This document shows, piece by piece, positions 1-4,959 of a stretch of DNA of 5,267 nt (the first letter of the stretch is position 1; each line of letters opens with the position of its first letter). The notes beneath the pieces are model-generated. The model saw nothing but the letters and a program-made list of their open reading frames with translations. It ran no database searches and had not been told where the DNA came from. This stretch comes from a bacterium UBA6025 (GTDB taxonomy: Bacteria; Patescibacteriota; Saccharimonadia; Saccharimonadales; Saccharimonadaceae), in contig DIZP01000042.1 of the NCBI GenBank assembly GCA_002429375.1, positions 13,345-18,611 on the forward strand. Reading direction: 5' to 3'. The position numbers and the translations under genes are program-made.

Positions 1-1
1 A

Positions 2-430
2 GCAACACAATCGATCAGCGATGACCAGGAACTCGCTAAAGTCTTAGCAGGGGTCAACCAGCAAGCTGACGAAGTATTACAGTTTGAAGAAACGCCTGTG
101 CAACCGGCCGCTGCCACGCCCGTTGTTACCGCACCAGTTCTACCCGAACCGATTGTTGCGCCAGTTATCGGCTATAGCGCACCATCGAGCGACCTGGAGA
201 GTATCAAAAAAGATGCCCTGCTCGAGCTACGTCCACTGGTTGATAAACTCGACCTAGCTCCCGAAGAAAAATTCGATACCTACCTGCTGCTGCTGCGGAG
301 CACCGACGACAAAGCTTTAATTGCTCCCGCTCACGCCGCCGCCCAGGCGATTGTCGACGAGACCCGTCGTGCCCAGGCACTGCTTGATATCATCAAAGAA
401 ATCGATTTTTTGTCCGCCCCCCAAGTATAG
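2..430 (+). CDS. C-terminal part of an unrecognised, probably Saccharibacteria-conserved protein (5' end outside the window)
   Basis: The frame is open from base 2 to the TAG at 428-430, giving 142 residues. A GTG at 98-100 could be taken as a start, but the 32 residues before it look like ordinary protein (they include DDQELAKVLAGVNQQADEV) and no Shine-Dalgarno precedes it, so I treat the gene as truncated by the window edge. Residues 1-32 are polar and acidic, about 33-64 form a Pro/Ala/Val-rich linker, and 65-142 form a charged, probably helical domain containing ELRPLVDKLDL, STDDKALIAPAH and TRRAQALLDIIKEIDF. No signal peptide or membrane segment is visible in this part. From memory, C-termini of this kind occur in conserved Saccharibacteria proteins of unknown function. 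It converges on groEL and shares the terminator hairpin 14 bases after its stop. I do not assign a function. Confidence 0.75.
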   Translation, partial: ATQSISDDQELAKVLAGVNQQADEVLQFEETPVQPAAATPVVTAPVLPEPIVAPVIGYSAPSSDLESIKKDALLELRPLVDKLDLAPEEKFDTYLLLLRSTDDKALIAPAHAAAQAIVDETRRAQALLDIIKEIDFLSAPQV

Positions 431-443
431 AACTGTCAACCAT

Positions 444-476
444 TAAAAATACCCGCGCTGTGCGGGTATTTTTATT
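444..476. terminator. Bidirectional Rho-independent terminator between the partial CDS and groEL
   Basis: Bases 444-456 pair perfectly with 462-474 (13 bp, core ATACCCGC/GCGGGTAT) around a 5-base loop, GCTGT. The stem ends in an A-run on the left and a T-run on the right, so each strand's transcript has a GC core followed by U residues. It lies 14 bases after the TAG of the + strand gene and 15 bases after the groEL stop on the - strand, so one hairpin serves both converging transcripts. Confidence 0.92.
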
Positions 477-489
477 AGGACAGGTCGGG

Positions 490-2142
490 CTAAAAGCCCA
501 TGCTTCCGCCCATACCGCCAGTAGGAGCTGCTGCTTCTGGTTCTGGCACGTCAACCACCAATGCGCCCATCGTGGCAGCCGTCGAAGCAATCGAAACGGC
601 GTTTTGAACCGCCTCTTTGGTGACGCGCGTCGGGTCGATGATACCCTCTTTTTTCATATCAACCAGGCCTTTTTTTGGAGACAGGACATTCAGGCCCATT
701 CCCGTCGTTTTGGCGTCTTTGATTTTCTCAAGCCACAGGGCCGGTTCGATGCCCGAATTCTCTAGCAGGAGGTACGCCGGAGCTTGCAGCGCCTTGATTA
801 AAATATTCTTACCGGCGGTAAAACTCGGTTCTTCCGAAAGGTCGCTAGTCAACTCGTATGAAATATTCAGCAACGTCACGCCACCACCAGCCACAATACC
901 TTCGGCCAGCGCCGCTTTGGTTGCTGCCACAGCGTCATCGACACGGAACTTCTTCTCGTCAATTTCGGTTTCGGTCGCCCCACCAACTTTGATGACCGCG
1001 ACTTTACCACTCAGGGCCGCCGCCCGTTTGTCGTATTGTTCTTTGTCATACTCGCTGGTAGCGTTGTCTTGTTGTGAGCGAATTTGCTTAATCCGAGCCG
1101 TAATAGCGGCCACTTTACCTGTTCCTTCAATAATAGTGGTCGCGTCCTTGCCGACAATCACCTTGCGGGCCGAGCCAATCACGTCGAGCTCCACGTTTTC
1201 AAACGTCAAGCCGCGGTCTTCGCTAATCACCGTTGCGCCGGTCAATGTGGCGATATCGCTCAGGATTTCCTTGCGACGGTCACCAAAGGCCGGGGCTTTA
1301 ATCGCCACGGTGTTAAAGACACCTTTGAGCTTGTTTAGCACCAAGATACTCAGCGCCTCGCCCTCGACTTCATCGGCAATCAACACGACGTCTTTTTTAC
1401 CGGCGGCTGCTAATTTTTCGAGGATTGGCAAAAATTCTTGAACCTGACTAATTTTTTTATCGGTAATAATAATTGCCGGTTTTTCGTAGACCGCTTCCTG
1501 GCGGCCAGCGTCGGTGATAAAGAATTGGCTGACGAAACCGCGATCGAAGGTGAAACCTTCGACGACTTCGGCTTCCAGCTCCAGGCCTTGGCTGGCTTCA
1601 ACTGTCACGACGCCGTCCTTGCCGACCCGCTCAATCACGCTAGCAATCAGCTTACCGATTGTCTCGTCGCCGGCGCTAATGGTGGCGACTTCGGCCACGC
1701 GGTCAGATTTACCTTCGATGCTTTCACTCAGCTTATTAAGCTTGGCGATTACCTCGGCGCCCGCCGCTTCGATACCTTTGCGGAGCTCCTGGGGGTTATG
1801 GCCGGCGGCGATTAACATATTGGCCTCTTCAAGAATGTGATAGGTCAACACTGTCACCGTTGTCGTGCCGTCGCCAACGACTTTATTCAGCTTACTCGCA
1901 GCCTGCTTAATAAGTTCGGCCCCCACTTTGTAACCGAGAGTTTCATCGTCGACATCGGGCAAGTCAACCGCTTCGGCCACAGTGACGCCGTCATGGGTCA
2001 CAACCGGTCCGCCGTAGCCTTTGGAAATCACCACGTTACGTCCTTTTGGCCCGTAGGTCACCTTGACTGCGTCATACAGCGCCTTAGCGCCGCCGAGTAC
2101 CCGCGCTCGAGCGTCATTATCGTAAAAAACTTTTTTTGCCAT
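490..2142 (-). CDS. groEL: Chaperonin GroEL (Hsp60), 550 aa
   Basis: This is the 60-kDa subunit of the ATP-driven cytosolic folding chamber that works with GroES. The full length and order are clear: N-terminal equatorial domain with VTYGPKGRNVV (28-38), THDGVTVA with D51, and the nucleotide loop GDGTTT (90-95, D91); apical domain with the substrate-facing FDRGFVSQFFITD (199-211); C-terminal equatorial domain with RVDDA (400-404), where D403 matches the catalytic D398 of E. coli, and VAGGG (417-421). The tail is a short GGM-type end, GGMGGSMGF. Compared with E. coli, about five residues (near 64-68, VDDET) are inserted between the two nucleotide-binding motifs. I chose the ATG at 2142 because AGGAGG (2158-2153) sits 10 bases upstream. 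A TTG three codons earlier, at 2151, is one base from that site and is too close. It is the second gene of the groES-groEL operon under CIRCE control. Confidence 0.98.
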   Translation of the reverse strand: MAKKVFYDNDARARVLGGAKALYDAVKVTYGPKGRNVVISKGYGGPVVTHDGVTVAEAVDLPDVDDETLGYKVGAELIKQAASKLNKVVGDGTTTVTVLTYHILEEANMLIAAGHNPQELRKGIEAAGAEVIAKLNKLSESIEGKSDRVAEVATISAGDETIGKLIASVIERVGKDGVVTVEASQGLELEAEVVEGFTFDRGFVSQFFITDAGRQEAVYEKPAIIITDKKISQVQEFLPILEKLAAAGKKDVVLIADEVEGEALSILVLNKLKGVFNTVAIKAPAFGDRRKEILSDIATLTGATVISEDRGLTFENVELDVIGSARKVIVGKDATTIIEGTGKVAAITARIKQIRSQQDNATSEYDKEQYDKRAAALSGKVAVIKVGGATETEIDEKKFRVDDAVAATKAALAEGIVAGGGVTLLNISYELTSDLSEEPSFTAGKNILIKALQAPAYLLLENSGIEPALWLEKIKDAKTTGMGLNVLSPKKGLVDMKKEGIIDPTRVTKEAVQNAVSIASTAATMGALVVDVPEPEAAAPTGGMGGSMGF

Positions 2143-2152
2143 ACTATACAAT

Positions 2153-2158
2153 CCTCCT
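2153..2158 (-). promoter_or_regulatory. groEL ribosome binding site overlapping the groES stop
   Basis: On the minus strand the sequence TAGGAGG contains both the groES stop codon (2159-2157) and a perfect AGGAGG (2158-2153), 10 bases before the groEL ATG. The overlap suggests coupled translation of the two subunits and decides the ATG at 2142 over the upstream TTG at 2151. Confidence 0.85.
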
Positions 2159-2420
2159 AGACCGTCGCCAGGACGTCTTCTTCTTTTACAATCAGATATT
2201 CGTTGTCGTTTATTTTCAGCTCGGTCGTCGAGTATTCTTTATAGACGATTTTATCGCCGACAGCCAGGCTTTTGACGTCTGGCCCCACGGCCACAACCGT
2301 AGCCAGGACTGGCTTTTCTTTGGTGTTATCGGGCAAGTATATACCGCTGGCCGTCTGGGTCTGGGCTGGCTCGCGAACCGCCACCACCCGATTCGCCAGA
2401 GGTTTAATTGGTGTGTTCAT
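2157..2420 (-). CDS. groES: Co-chaperonin GroES (Hsp10), 87 aa, short form lacking the roof hairpin
   Basis: This is the heptameric lid of the GroEL chamber. It begins TPIKPLANRVVAV, the usual GroES first strand. The mobile loop (about 16-32) carries SGIYLP, with IYL at 27-29 matching the IVL tripeptide of E. coli that binds GroEL. The C-terminus has the family pattern DNEYLIVKEEDVLATV. Most GroES proteins have 94-97 residues; this one is shorter because the segment after VVAVGP (42-47) runs straight into DVKSLAVGDKI, omitting the roof beta-hairpin. Three ATGs stand in a row (2426, 2423, 2420). The third fits best, with GGGGG (2432-2428) seven bases upstream; using the first would give 89 residues. 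Only 14 bases separate it from groEL, with which it forms one operon behind the CIRCE-controlled promoter. Confidence 0.97.
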   Translation of the reverse strand: MNTPIKPLANRVVAVREPAQTQTASGIYLPDNTKEKPVLATVVAVGPDVKSLAVGDKIVYKEYSTTELKINDNEYLIVKEEDVLATV

Positions 2421-2427
2421 CATCATT

Positions 2428-2432
2428 CCCCC
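2428..2432 (-). promoter_or_regulatory. Possible groES ribosome binding site (G-run)
   Basis: Minus-strand GGGGG (2432-2428) is the only purine-rich Shine-Dalgarno-like site before groES. It lies 7 bases before the third ATG (2420) but only 1 and 4 bases before the first two, which favours the third. It is a weak match to AGGAGG. Confidence 0.5.
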
Positions 2433-2451
2433 ATTCTTTTATCTATAATCC

Positions 2452-2480
2452 ATTGTAGACAAAAGAATTAGCACTTGCAA
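2452..2480 (-). promoter_or_regulatory. groES-groEL promoter
   Basis: On the minus strand TTGCAA (2480-2475) and TACAAT (2457-2452) form -35 and -10 boxes separated by exactly 17 bases, close to the TTGACA/TATAAT consensus. The inferred transcription start is near 2445, giving a leader of about 25 bases. The -35 box lies inside the CIRCE operator, so bound repressor would block RNA polymerase directly. Confidence 0.85.
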
Positions 2481-2494
2481 GGTGCGAGTGCTAA
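2468..2494. promoter_or_regulatory. CIRCE operator (HrcA binding site)
   Basis: Left arm TTAGCACTT (2468-2476), a nine-base spacer and right arm GAGTGCTAA (2486-2494) match the CIRCE consensus TTAGCACTC-N9-GAGTGCTAA at 17 of 18 arm positions; the only difference is the last base of the left arm. CIRCE is the binding site of the heat-shock repressor HrcA. No hrcA gene is in this window. The site covers the groES -35 box and lies 14 bases upstream of the -35 box of the divergent gene. Confidence 0.96.
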
Positions 2495-2508
2495 TTTGGT
2501 AGGTATGA

Positions 2509-2537
2509 TTGACACTTATGTTTTTTTATGCTATTGT
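2509..2537 (+). promoter_or_regulatory. Extended -10 promoter of the 292-aa gene
   Basis: A perfect TTGACA (2509-2514) is followed after 17 bases by TATTGT (2532-2537), preceded by TG at 2529-2530, the extended -10 motif. The inferred start of transcription is near 2544, only about 7 bases before the ATG at 2551, so the transcript would be almost leaderless. The match is good enough to reject a coding start within this promoter. Confidence 0.82.
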
Positions 2538-2550
2538 AATCATAAGTATT

Positions 2551-3429
2551 ATGACTGCAGCTAACCCTGACCGAGATCCAACTATAGATGTGTCGACGCC
2601 TCCGGCACTAGTTGACGGTGAATCCGAAACGTCGGAATTTATCGAAAATATGAAAAAGATTTTTGCTTTTACCCGAACAATGAGCGATAGTTTGCGTGAG
2701 ACCTACGCAACCGATCCCGAAGCTTTCAAAGAGGCCTTAGATGACACAGCTGAAGAAGCGGCCAGCAAAAGTCAAAGTTTTCAGGCAATCCTGACCGAAC
2801 TCAGGCAAGCCCGCTGTATCGGCGCCGATGAAGCCCCCTTTGTGAACAAATTAAAGGAAATGCTCGAAAATATCAAAAAAATTATTATTAGTGAAGCCGG
2901 ACTTCCCGACGAAGCGCTGTTTTCTAAAATCGAACAAGCAAAACTTGATGTCGCGGCATCTCTATTGAAAGCTAACCAAGGGAACCCAGTTACGCAGCCC
3001 ATCCAAGCTCTTGAAATGCTGGGTGTTATGACTAAGGACGACGAAGGAAACTACGATTATCGTTTTCCGTACGATTATATGCCAGACTCCGTCGTCGAAA
3101 AATGGAAGATATATCTGGCGGCAGCCTGTGAACACATGCAGCTTAAAGATGCGGCCGTAAAAACCGGTGAAACCGGTCTGGTGGCTCAGGCCGACAAAAC
3201 ACGCAAGTACGCCCATGACTCCGTGACGCGTGACGTTCATGTCATCTTAGGCTTAGATGGTCTTGGCGGCTGGGGTAACGCCGATACCAGGAAATTGCTC
3301 GGGGCTTGCCGAGATTATGAACTACCGACCCATAATTCAGCCGTTGACCAAGCGGCGCAGGAGCTAGTGGATAGATTTATCAGTGGGATTAATGTCGCCT
3401 GTACGCTATCGCAAAGTGCCAAACATTAA
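2551..3429 (+). CDS. Unrecognised 292-aa soluble, mainly helical protein
   Basis: I do not recognise the family. The protein is acidic and mostly helical by composition, with no signal peptide and no membrane segment. Residues 1-30 are Pro/Asp/Ser/Thr-rich and probably disordered. Helical stretches follow, such as EFIENMKKIFAF (29-40), FVNKLKEMLENIKKII (97-112) and FSKIEQAKLDVAASLLKA (124-141). A Gly/Trp-containing segment (225-260, with VILGLDGLGGWGN and KLLGACRDYELPT) looks the most likely to be conserved. The frame is open further upstream, to a TTG at 2509 and an ATG at 2518, but those codons lie inside a near-consensus promoter; I therefore start at the ATG at 2551, which has no Shine-Dalgarno and would sit near the 5' end of the mRNA. 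It is divergent from groES. No terminator follows, and the next gene's promoter begins 8 bases after the stop, so some read-through is possible. Confidence 0.82.
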   Translation: MTAANPDRDPTIDVSTPPALVDGESETSEFIENMKKIFAFTRTMSDSLRETYATDPEAFKEALDDTAEEAASKSQSFQAILTELRQARCIGADEAPFVNKLKEMLENIKKIIISEAGLPDEALFSKIEQAKLDVAASLLKANQGNPVTQPIQALEMLGVMTKDDEGNYDYRFPYDYMPDSVVEKWKIYLAAACEHMQLKDAAVKTGETGLVAQADKTRKYAHDSVTRDVHVILGLDGLGGWGNADTRKLLGACRDYELPTHNSAVDQAAQELVDRFISGINVACTLSQSAKH

Positions 3430-3437
3430 CAAATAAC

Positions 3438-3466
3438 TTGACTTTCTGACACTTTCGTTATATTAT
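3438..3466 (+). promoter_or_regulatory. Promoter of the 88-aa gene
   Basis: TTGACT (3438-3443) and TATTAT (3461-3466), each one base from consensus, are separated by 17 bases. There is no TG extension. The inferred start is near 3473, giving a leader of about 30 bases. The box begins 8 bases after the stop of the upstream gene. Confidence 0.85.
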
Positions 3467-3492
3467 AGTACTGCACTGTCTCTCAAGCAAGT

Positions 3493-3497
3493 AGGAG
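3493..3497 (+). promoter_or_regulatory. Ribosome binding site of the 88-aa gene
   Basis: AGGAG stands 5 bases before the ATG at 3503 and fixes the start of this short gene, supporting it as real. Confidence 0.8.
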
Positions 3498-3502
3498 TCA
3501 CA

Positions 3503-3769
3503 ATGAATCCGCAAATTGGTGCGGTTCTTACCGCAACCGAGTTTGCAAGATCGTTGCGTGCAACGATCCAGTCAAACCTCGGTCAACAGATCGAGATAAG
3601 TGTCGAAGGGGGTGATTCGATTAAAATCGTCTTCCGTGTAATAGCGGGGACGGTGGCGATCGGCACCACAAACGAGGGCAATGAGGCGATTGTGTCTCTC
3701 GGCGGGGAAGCCGAGCTTGACACCAAGCATCCGACCATAGTGGTCGGCGCGCCGAAAACCTCAAATTGA
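3503..3769 (+). CDS. Unrecognised small protein, 88 aa
   Basis: I do not recognise this protein. The gene is well supported: near-consensus promoter, AGGAG 5 bases before the ATG, and a terminator hairpin 57 bases after the TGA. Residues about 10-27 (TATEFARSLRATIQSNLG) look like an amphipathic helix. The rest alternates hydrophobic residues as in beta strands: QIEISVE (29-35), IKIVFRVI (40-47), TVAIGT (50-55), AIVSLG (62-67) and TIVVGA (78-83). An alpha-plus-beta fold is expected. There is no signal peptide, membrane segment or cysteine. It is probably transcribed alone, since it has its own promoter and terminator. Its neighbours give no firm clue to its role. Confidence 0.78.
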   Translation: MNPQIGAVLTATEFARSLRATIQSNLGQQIEISVEGGDSIKIVFRVIAGTVAIGTTNEGNEAIVSLGGEAELDTKHPTIVVGAPKTSN

Positions 3770-3826
3770 TGGCCACAAGGCCCAACAAGCAGCGAAAAAC
3801 TGCAAAGTCATCGGAAATTCCGGTGC

Positions 3827-3865
3827 CCCCATATTTATTTAATTAAGTATGGGGATCTTTTATTT
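3827..3865 (+). terminator. Probable Rho-independent terminator after the 88-aa gene
   Basis: CCCCATATTTA (3827-3837) pairs with TAAGTATGGGG (3844-3854), an 11-bp stem with one G-U pair and a 6-base loop. A T-rich tail, ATCTTTTATTTTG, follows. The inner stem is AT-rich, so it is weaker than the other two terminators. The rest of the 188-base gap 3770-3957 holds short repeats and the next promoter, with no gene that I can support. Confidence 0.75.
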
Positions 3866-3880
3866 TGAGCTGCCTTCAGG

Positions 3881-3894
3881 CACCGAACACCGAA
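3881..3894 (+). repeat. Tandem 7-base repeat upstream of the nuclease-like gene promoter
   Basis: CACCGAA is repeated twice without a gap (3881-3887, 3888-3894), ending 7 bases before the -35 box. An interrupted palindrome, TGCCT-TC-AGGCA (3871-3882), overlaps its first two bases. These could be an activator or repressor site, but both are short enough to be chance. Confidence 0.35.
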
Positions 3895-3901
3895 CAAAAT
3901 A

Positions 3902-3930
3902 TTGACTTTTTATCATGTTTATGCTAATAA
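3902..3930 (+). promoter_or_regulatory. Extended -10 promoter of the nuclease-like gene
   Basis: TTGACT (3902-3907), 17 bases, then TAATAA (3925-3930) with TG at 3922-3923. It shares ATTGAC-N11-TTTATGCTA base for base with the promoter of the 292-aa gene. The inferred start is near 3937, leaving a leader of about 20 AT-rich bases without a Shine-Dalgarno. Confidence 0.8.
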
Positions 3931-3957
3931 TATACATAGAAATATCGAAAAATAAAC

Positions 3958-4893
3958 ATGACTCAAACCCACTTACCAACAGAGCGAACCCTCGACACCA
4001 TAACCTCCCCTACCCCATCGGGTTGGATTGAGGCTCACAAGCTAGTTCAAGGGTTTTTAGCAGAACCGACCTTTATCGACGCCCTATCGAGCTCTGGGCT
4101 GCACCCTATTGATAAAACCTCCGTCGAATATGCCAAGAGCCTGTCGGCATACGCAGGCAACTATTGCGACAGACTCGAGCAAGATGGAACCATCGTGCGG
4201 GGCCTGGCCGATCAAATTAAACTTCTGGCCAATACCTCCTATTACTTACATAACGAAAAAGAAATTTCATATTACGAGAACGAGCGCGATGTCCGTCACT
4301 TAACAGACGAGGAATGGAAATACTACCAAGATTTCAAACCCTATATGATCTGGTACAACCAACTCCTTTCCGACTACGCCTACGCCAATCCCCAGGCGAC
4401 ATTGTCGGACATGAACACGGCGCTTATCACCCAAGCACTGCCGAGTTTTCCTGCCGAGGACGAAGCGGTTGAACGTCACATCGAACAAGCCACCCGGGGC
4501 GCCCGGACTGAGGCGGCCAGCCGCGAACTCCTCGACCGAACCCCGATAGATTATAGCCCTGGCACAATCGAAGACGACCTGCGGGGCGGTGACCTGATTG
4601 TCACCTATAAAGGCCACCGCGTGAAGGTCGACATCAAATCGTCACTCAGCGATATCGCGGCGGTTCGTGGTGGATACGCCGAAATCGACGAGCATCAGCT
4701 GAGCTATGCCATTTTAAAAGCCCGCCGTGACGGTAACGACAAAGCCAAGCATGTCGTGGTTATCTTTCCTGGTTTTACCGACGTGGATTTTGGCGACTTA
4801 CTTAGCCTCCAGTTGCCAGACGAAGCCATCCAACAGCACGCCAACTCGCTGGCCCACCAACTGACTCTCGCCTTCCACGAACTCCAACTCTAG
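3958..4893 (+). CDS. Putative PD-(D/E)XK nuclease-superfamily protein, 311 aa
   Basis: The C-terminal part shows the order of elements of a PD-(D/E)XK (restriction-endonuclease-like) core: a helix with E185 (GARTEAASRELL, 181-192), a strand with D212 (RGGDLIV, 209-215), a strand with D225-I-K227 (VKVDIKSS, 222-229), a helix with Q247 and Y250 (EHQLSYAILKA, 245-255), then a hydrophobic strand (HVVVIF, 265-270). E185, D212, D225 and K227 are the expected metal-binding and catalytic residues; Q247/Y250 recalls the QxxxY motif of RecB/Cas4 nucleases, with one residue fewer. Residues 1-165 are helical and rich in Tyr/Trp around 95-145, perhaps a DNA- or partner-binding domain; I do not recognise it. 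There is no membrane segment or signal peptide, so a cytosolic enzyme is likely. The start is the ATG at 3958, without a Shine-Dalgarno, about 20 bases after the inferred transcript start. No methylase or helicase lies beside it. The substrate is unknown; repair, defence and RNA targets all remain possible. Confidence 0.8.
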   Translation: MTQTHLPTERTLDTITSPTPSGWIEAHKLVQGFLAEPTFIDALSSSGLHPIDKTSVEYAKSLSAYAGNYCDRLEQDGTIVRGLADQIKLLANTSYYLHNEKEISYYENERDVRHLTDEEWKYYQDFKPYMIWYNQLLSDYAYANPQATLSDMNTALITQALPSFPAEDEAVERHIEQATRGARTEAASRELLDRTPIDYSPGTIEDDLRGGDLIVTYKGHRVKVDIKSSLSDIAAVRGGYAEIDEHQLSYAILKARRDGNDKAKHVVVIFPGFTDVDFGDLLSLQLPDEAIQQHANSLAHQLTLAFHELQL

Positions 4894-4896
4894 CTA

Positions 4897-4925
4897 TTGT
4901 ATTTTTGCCATAAATATACTAGAAT
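4897..4925 (+). promoter_or_regulatory. Probable promoter of the 91-aa gene
   Basis: TTGTAT (4897-4902) and TAGAAT (4920-4925) are spaced by 17 bases; the -35 box is weak (3 of 6). It begins 3 bases after the stop of the nuclease-like gene. The inferred start is near 4932, giving a leader of about 28 bases. TATACT at 4915-4920 is an alternative -10 without a matching -35. Confidence 0.6.
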
Positions 4926-4947
4926 AACATCGTTCTTCTACCCTTAA

Positions 4948-4953
4948 GGAAGG
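4948..4953 (+). promoter_or_regulatory. Ribosome binding site selecting a GTG start
   Basis: GGAAGG, within AAGGAAGG, ends 6 bases before the GTG at 4960 but 12 bases before the first ATG at 4966. The spacing favours the GTG. Confidence 0.7.
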
Positions 4954-4959
4954 TGTATC

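Noticed and set aside
98..430. GTG at 98 as the start of a 110-aa gene
   Set aside because: The frame continues open and protein-like back to base 2, and no ribosome binding site precedes the GTG; the gene is cut by the window edge.
617..1441. Long open frame (274 codons) on the + strand opposite groEL
   Set aside because: It is antisense to a clear full-length groEL, its translation is Ser/Ala/Arg-rich without protein-like motifs, and no promoter or Shine-Dalgarno is seen; it mirrors groEL codon use.
2505..2564. Small frame from ATG 2505 (19 codons) overlapping the promoter of the 292-aa gene
   Set aside because: It lies upstream of and across the promoter elements, so it would not be on the transcript, and it has no protein-like content.
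3812..3822. Short palindrome CGGAA-A-TTCCG in the gap after the 88-aa gene
   Set aside because: It is only 5 bases per arm, far from any promoter box, and probably chance.
3770..3868. Open frame continuing 32 codons past the TGA of the 88-aa gene, as in TGA read-through or recoding to Gly
   Set aside because: The extension runs through the terminator hairpin, has no protein-like pattern, and no gene in the window contains an internal TGA, so code 11 fits.
4300..4617. Minus-strand open frame of 105 codons opposite the nuclease-like gene
   Set aside because: It lies wholly within the better supported + strand gene and has no initiation signals or recognisable domain.
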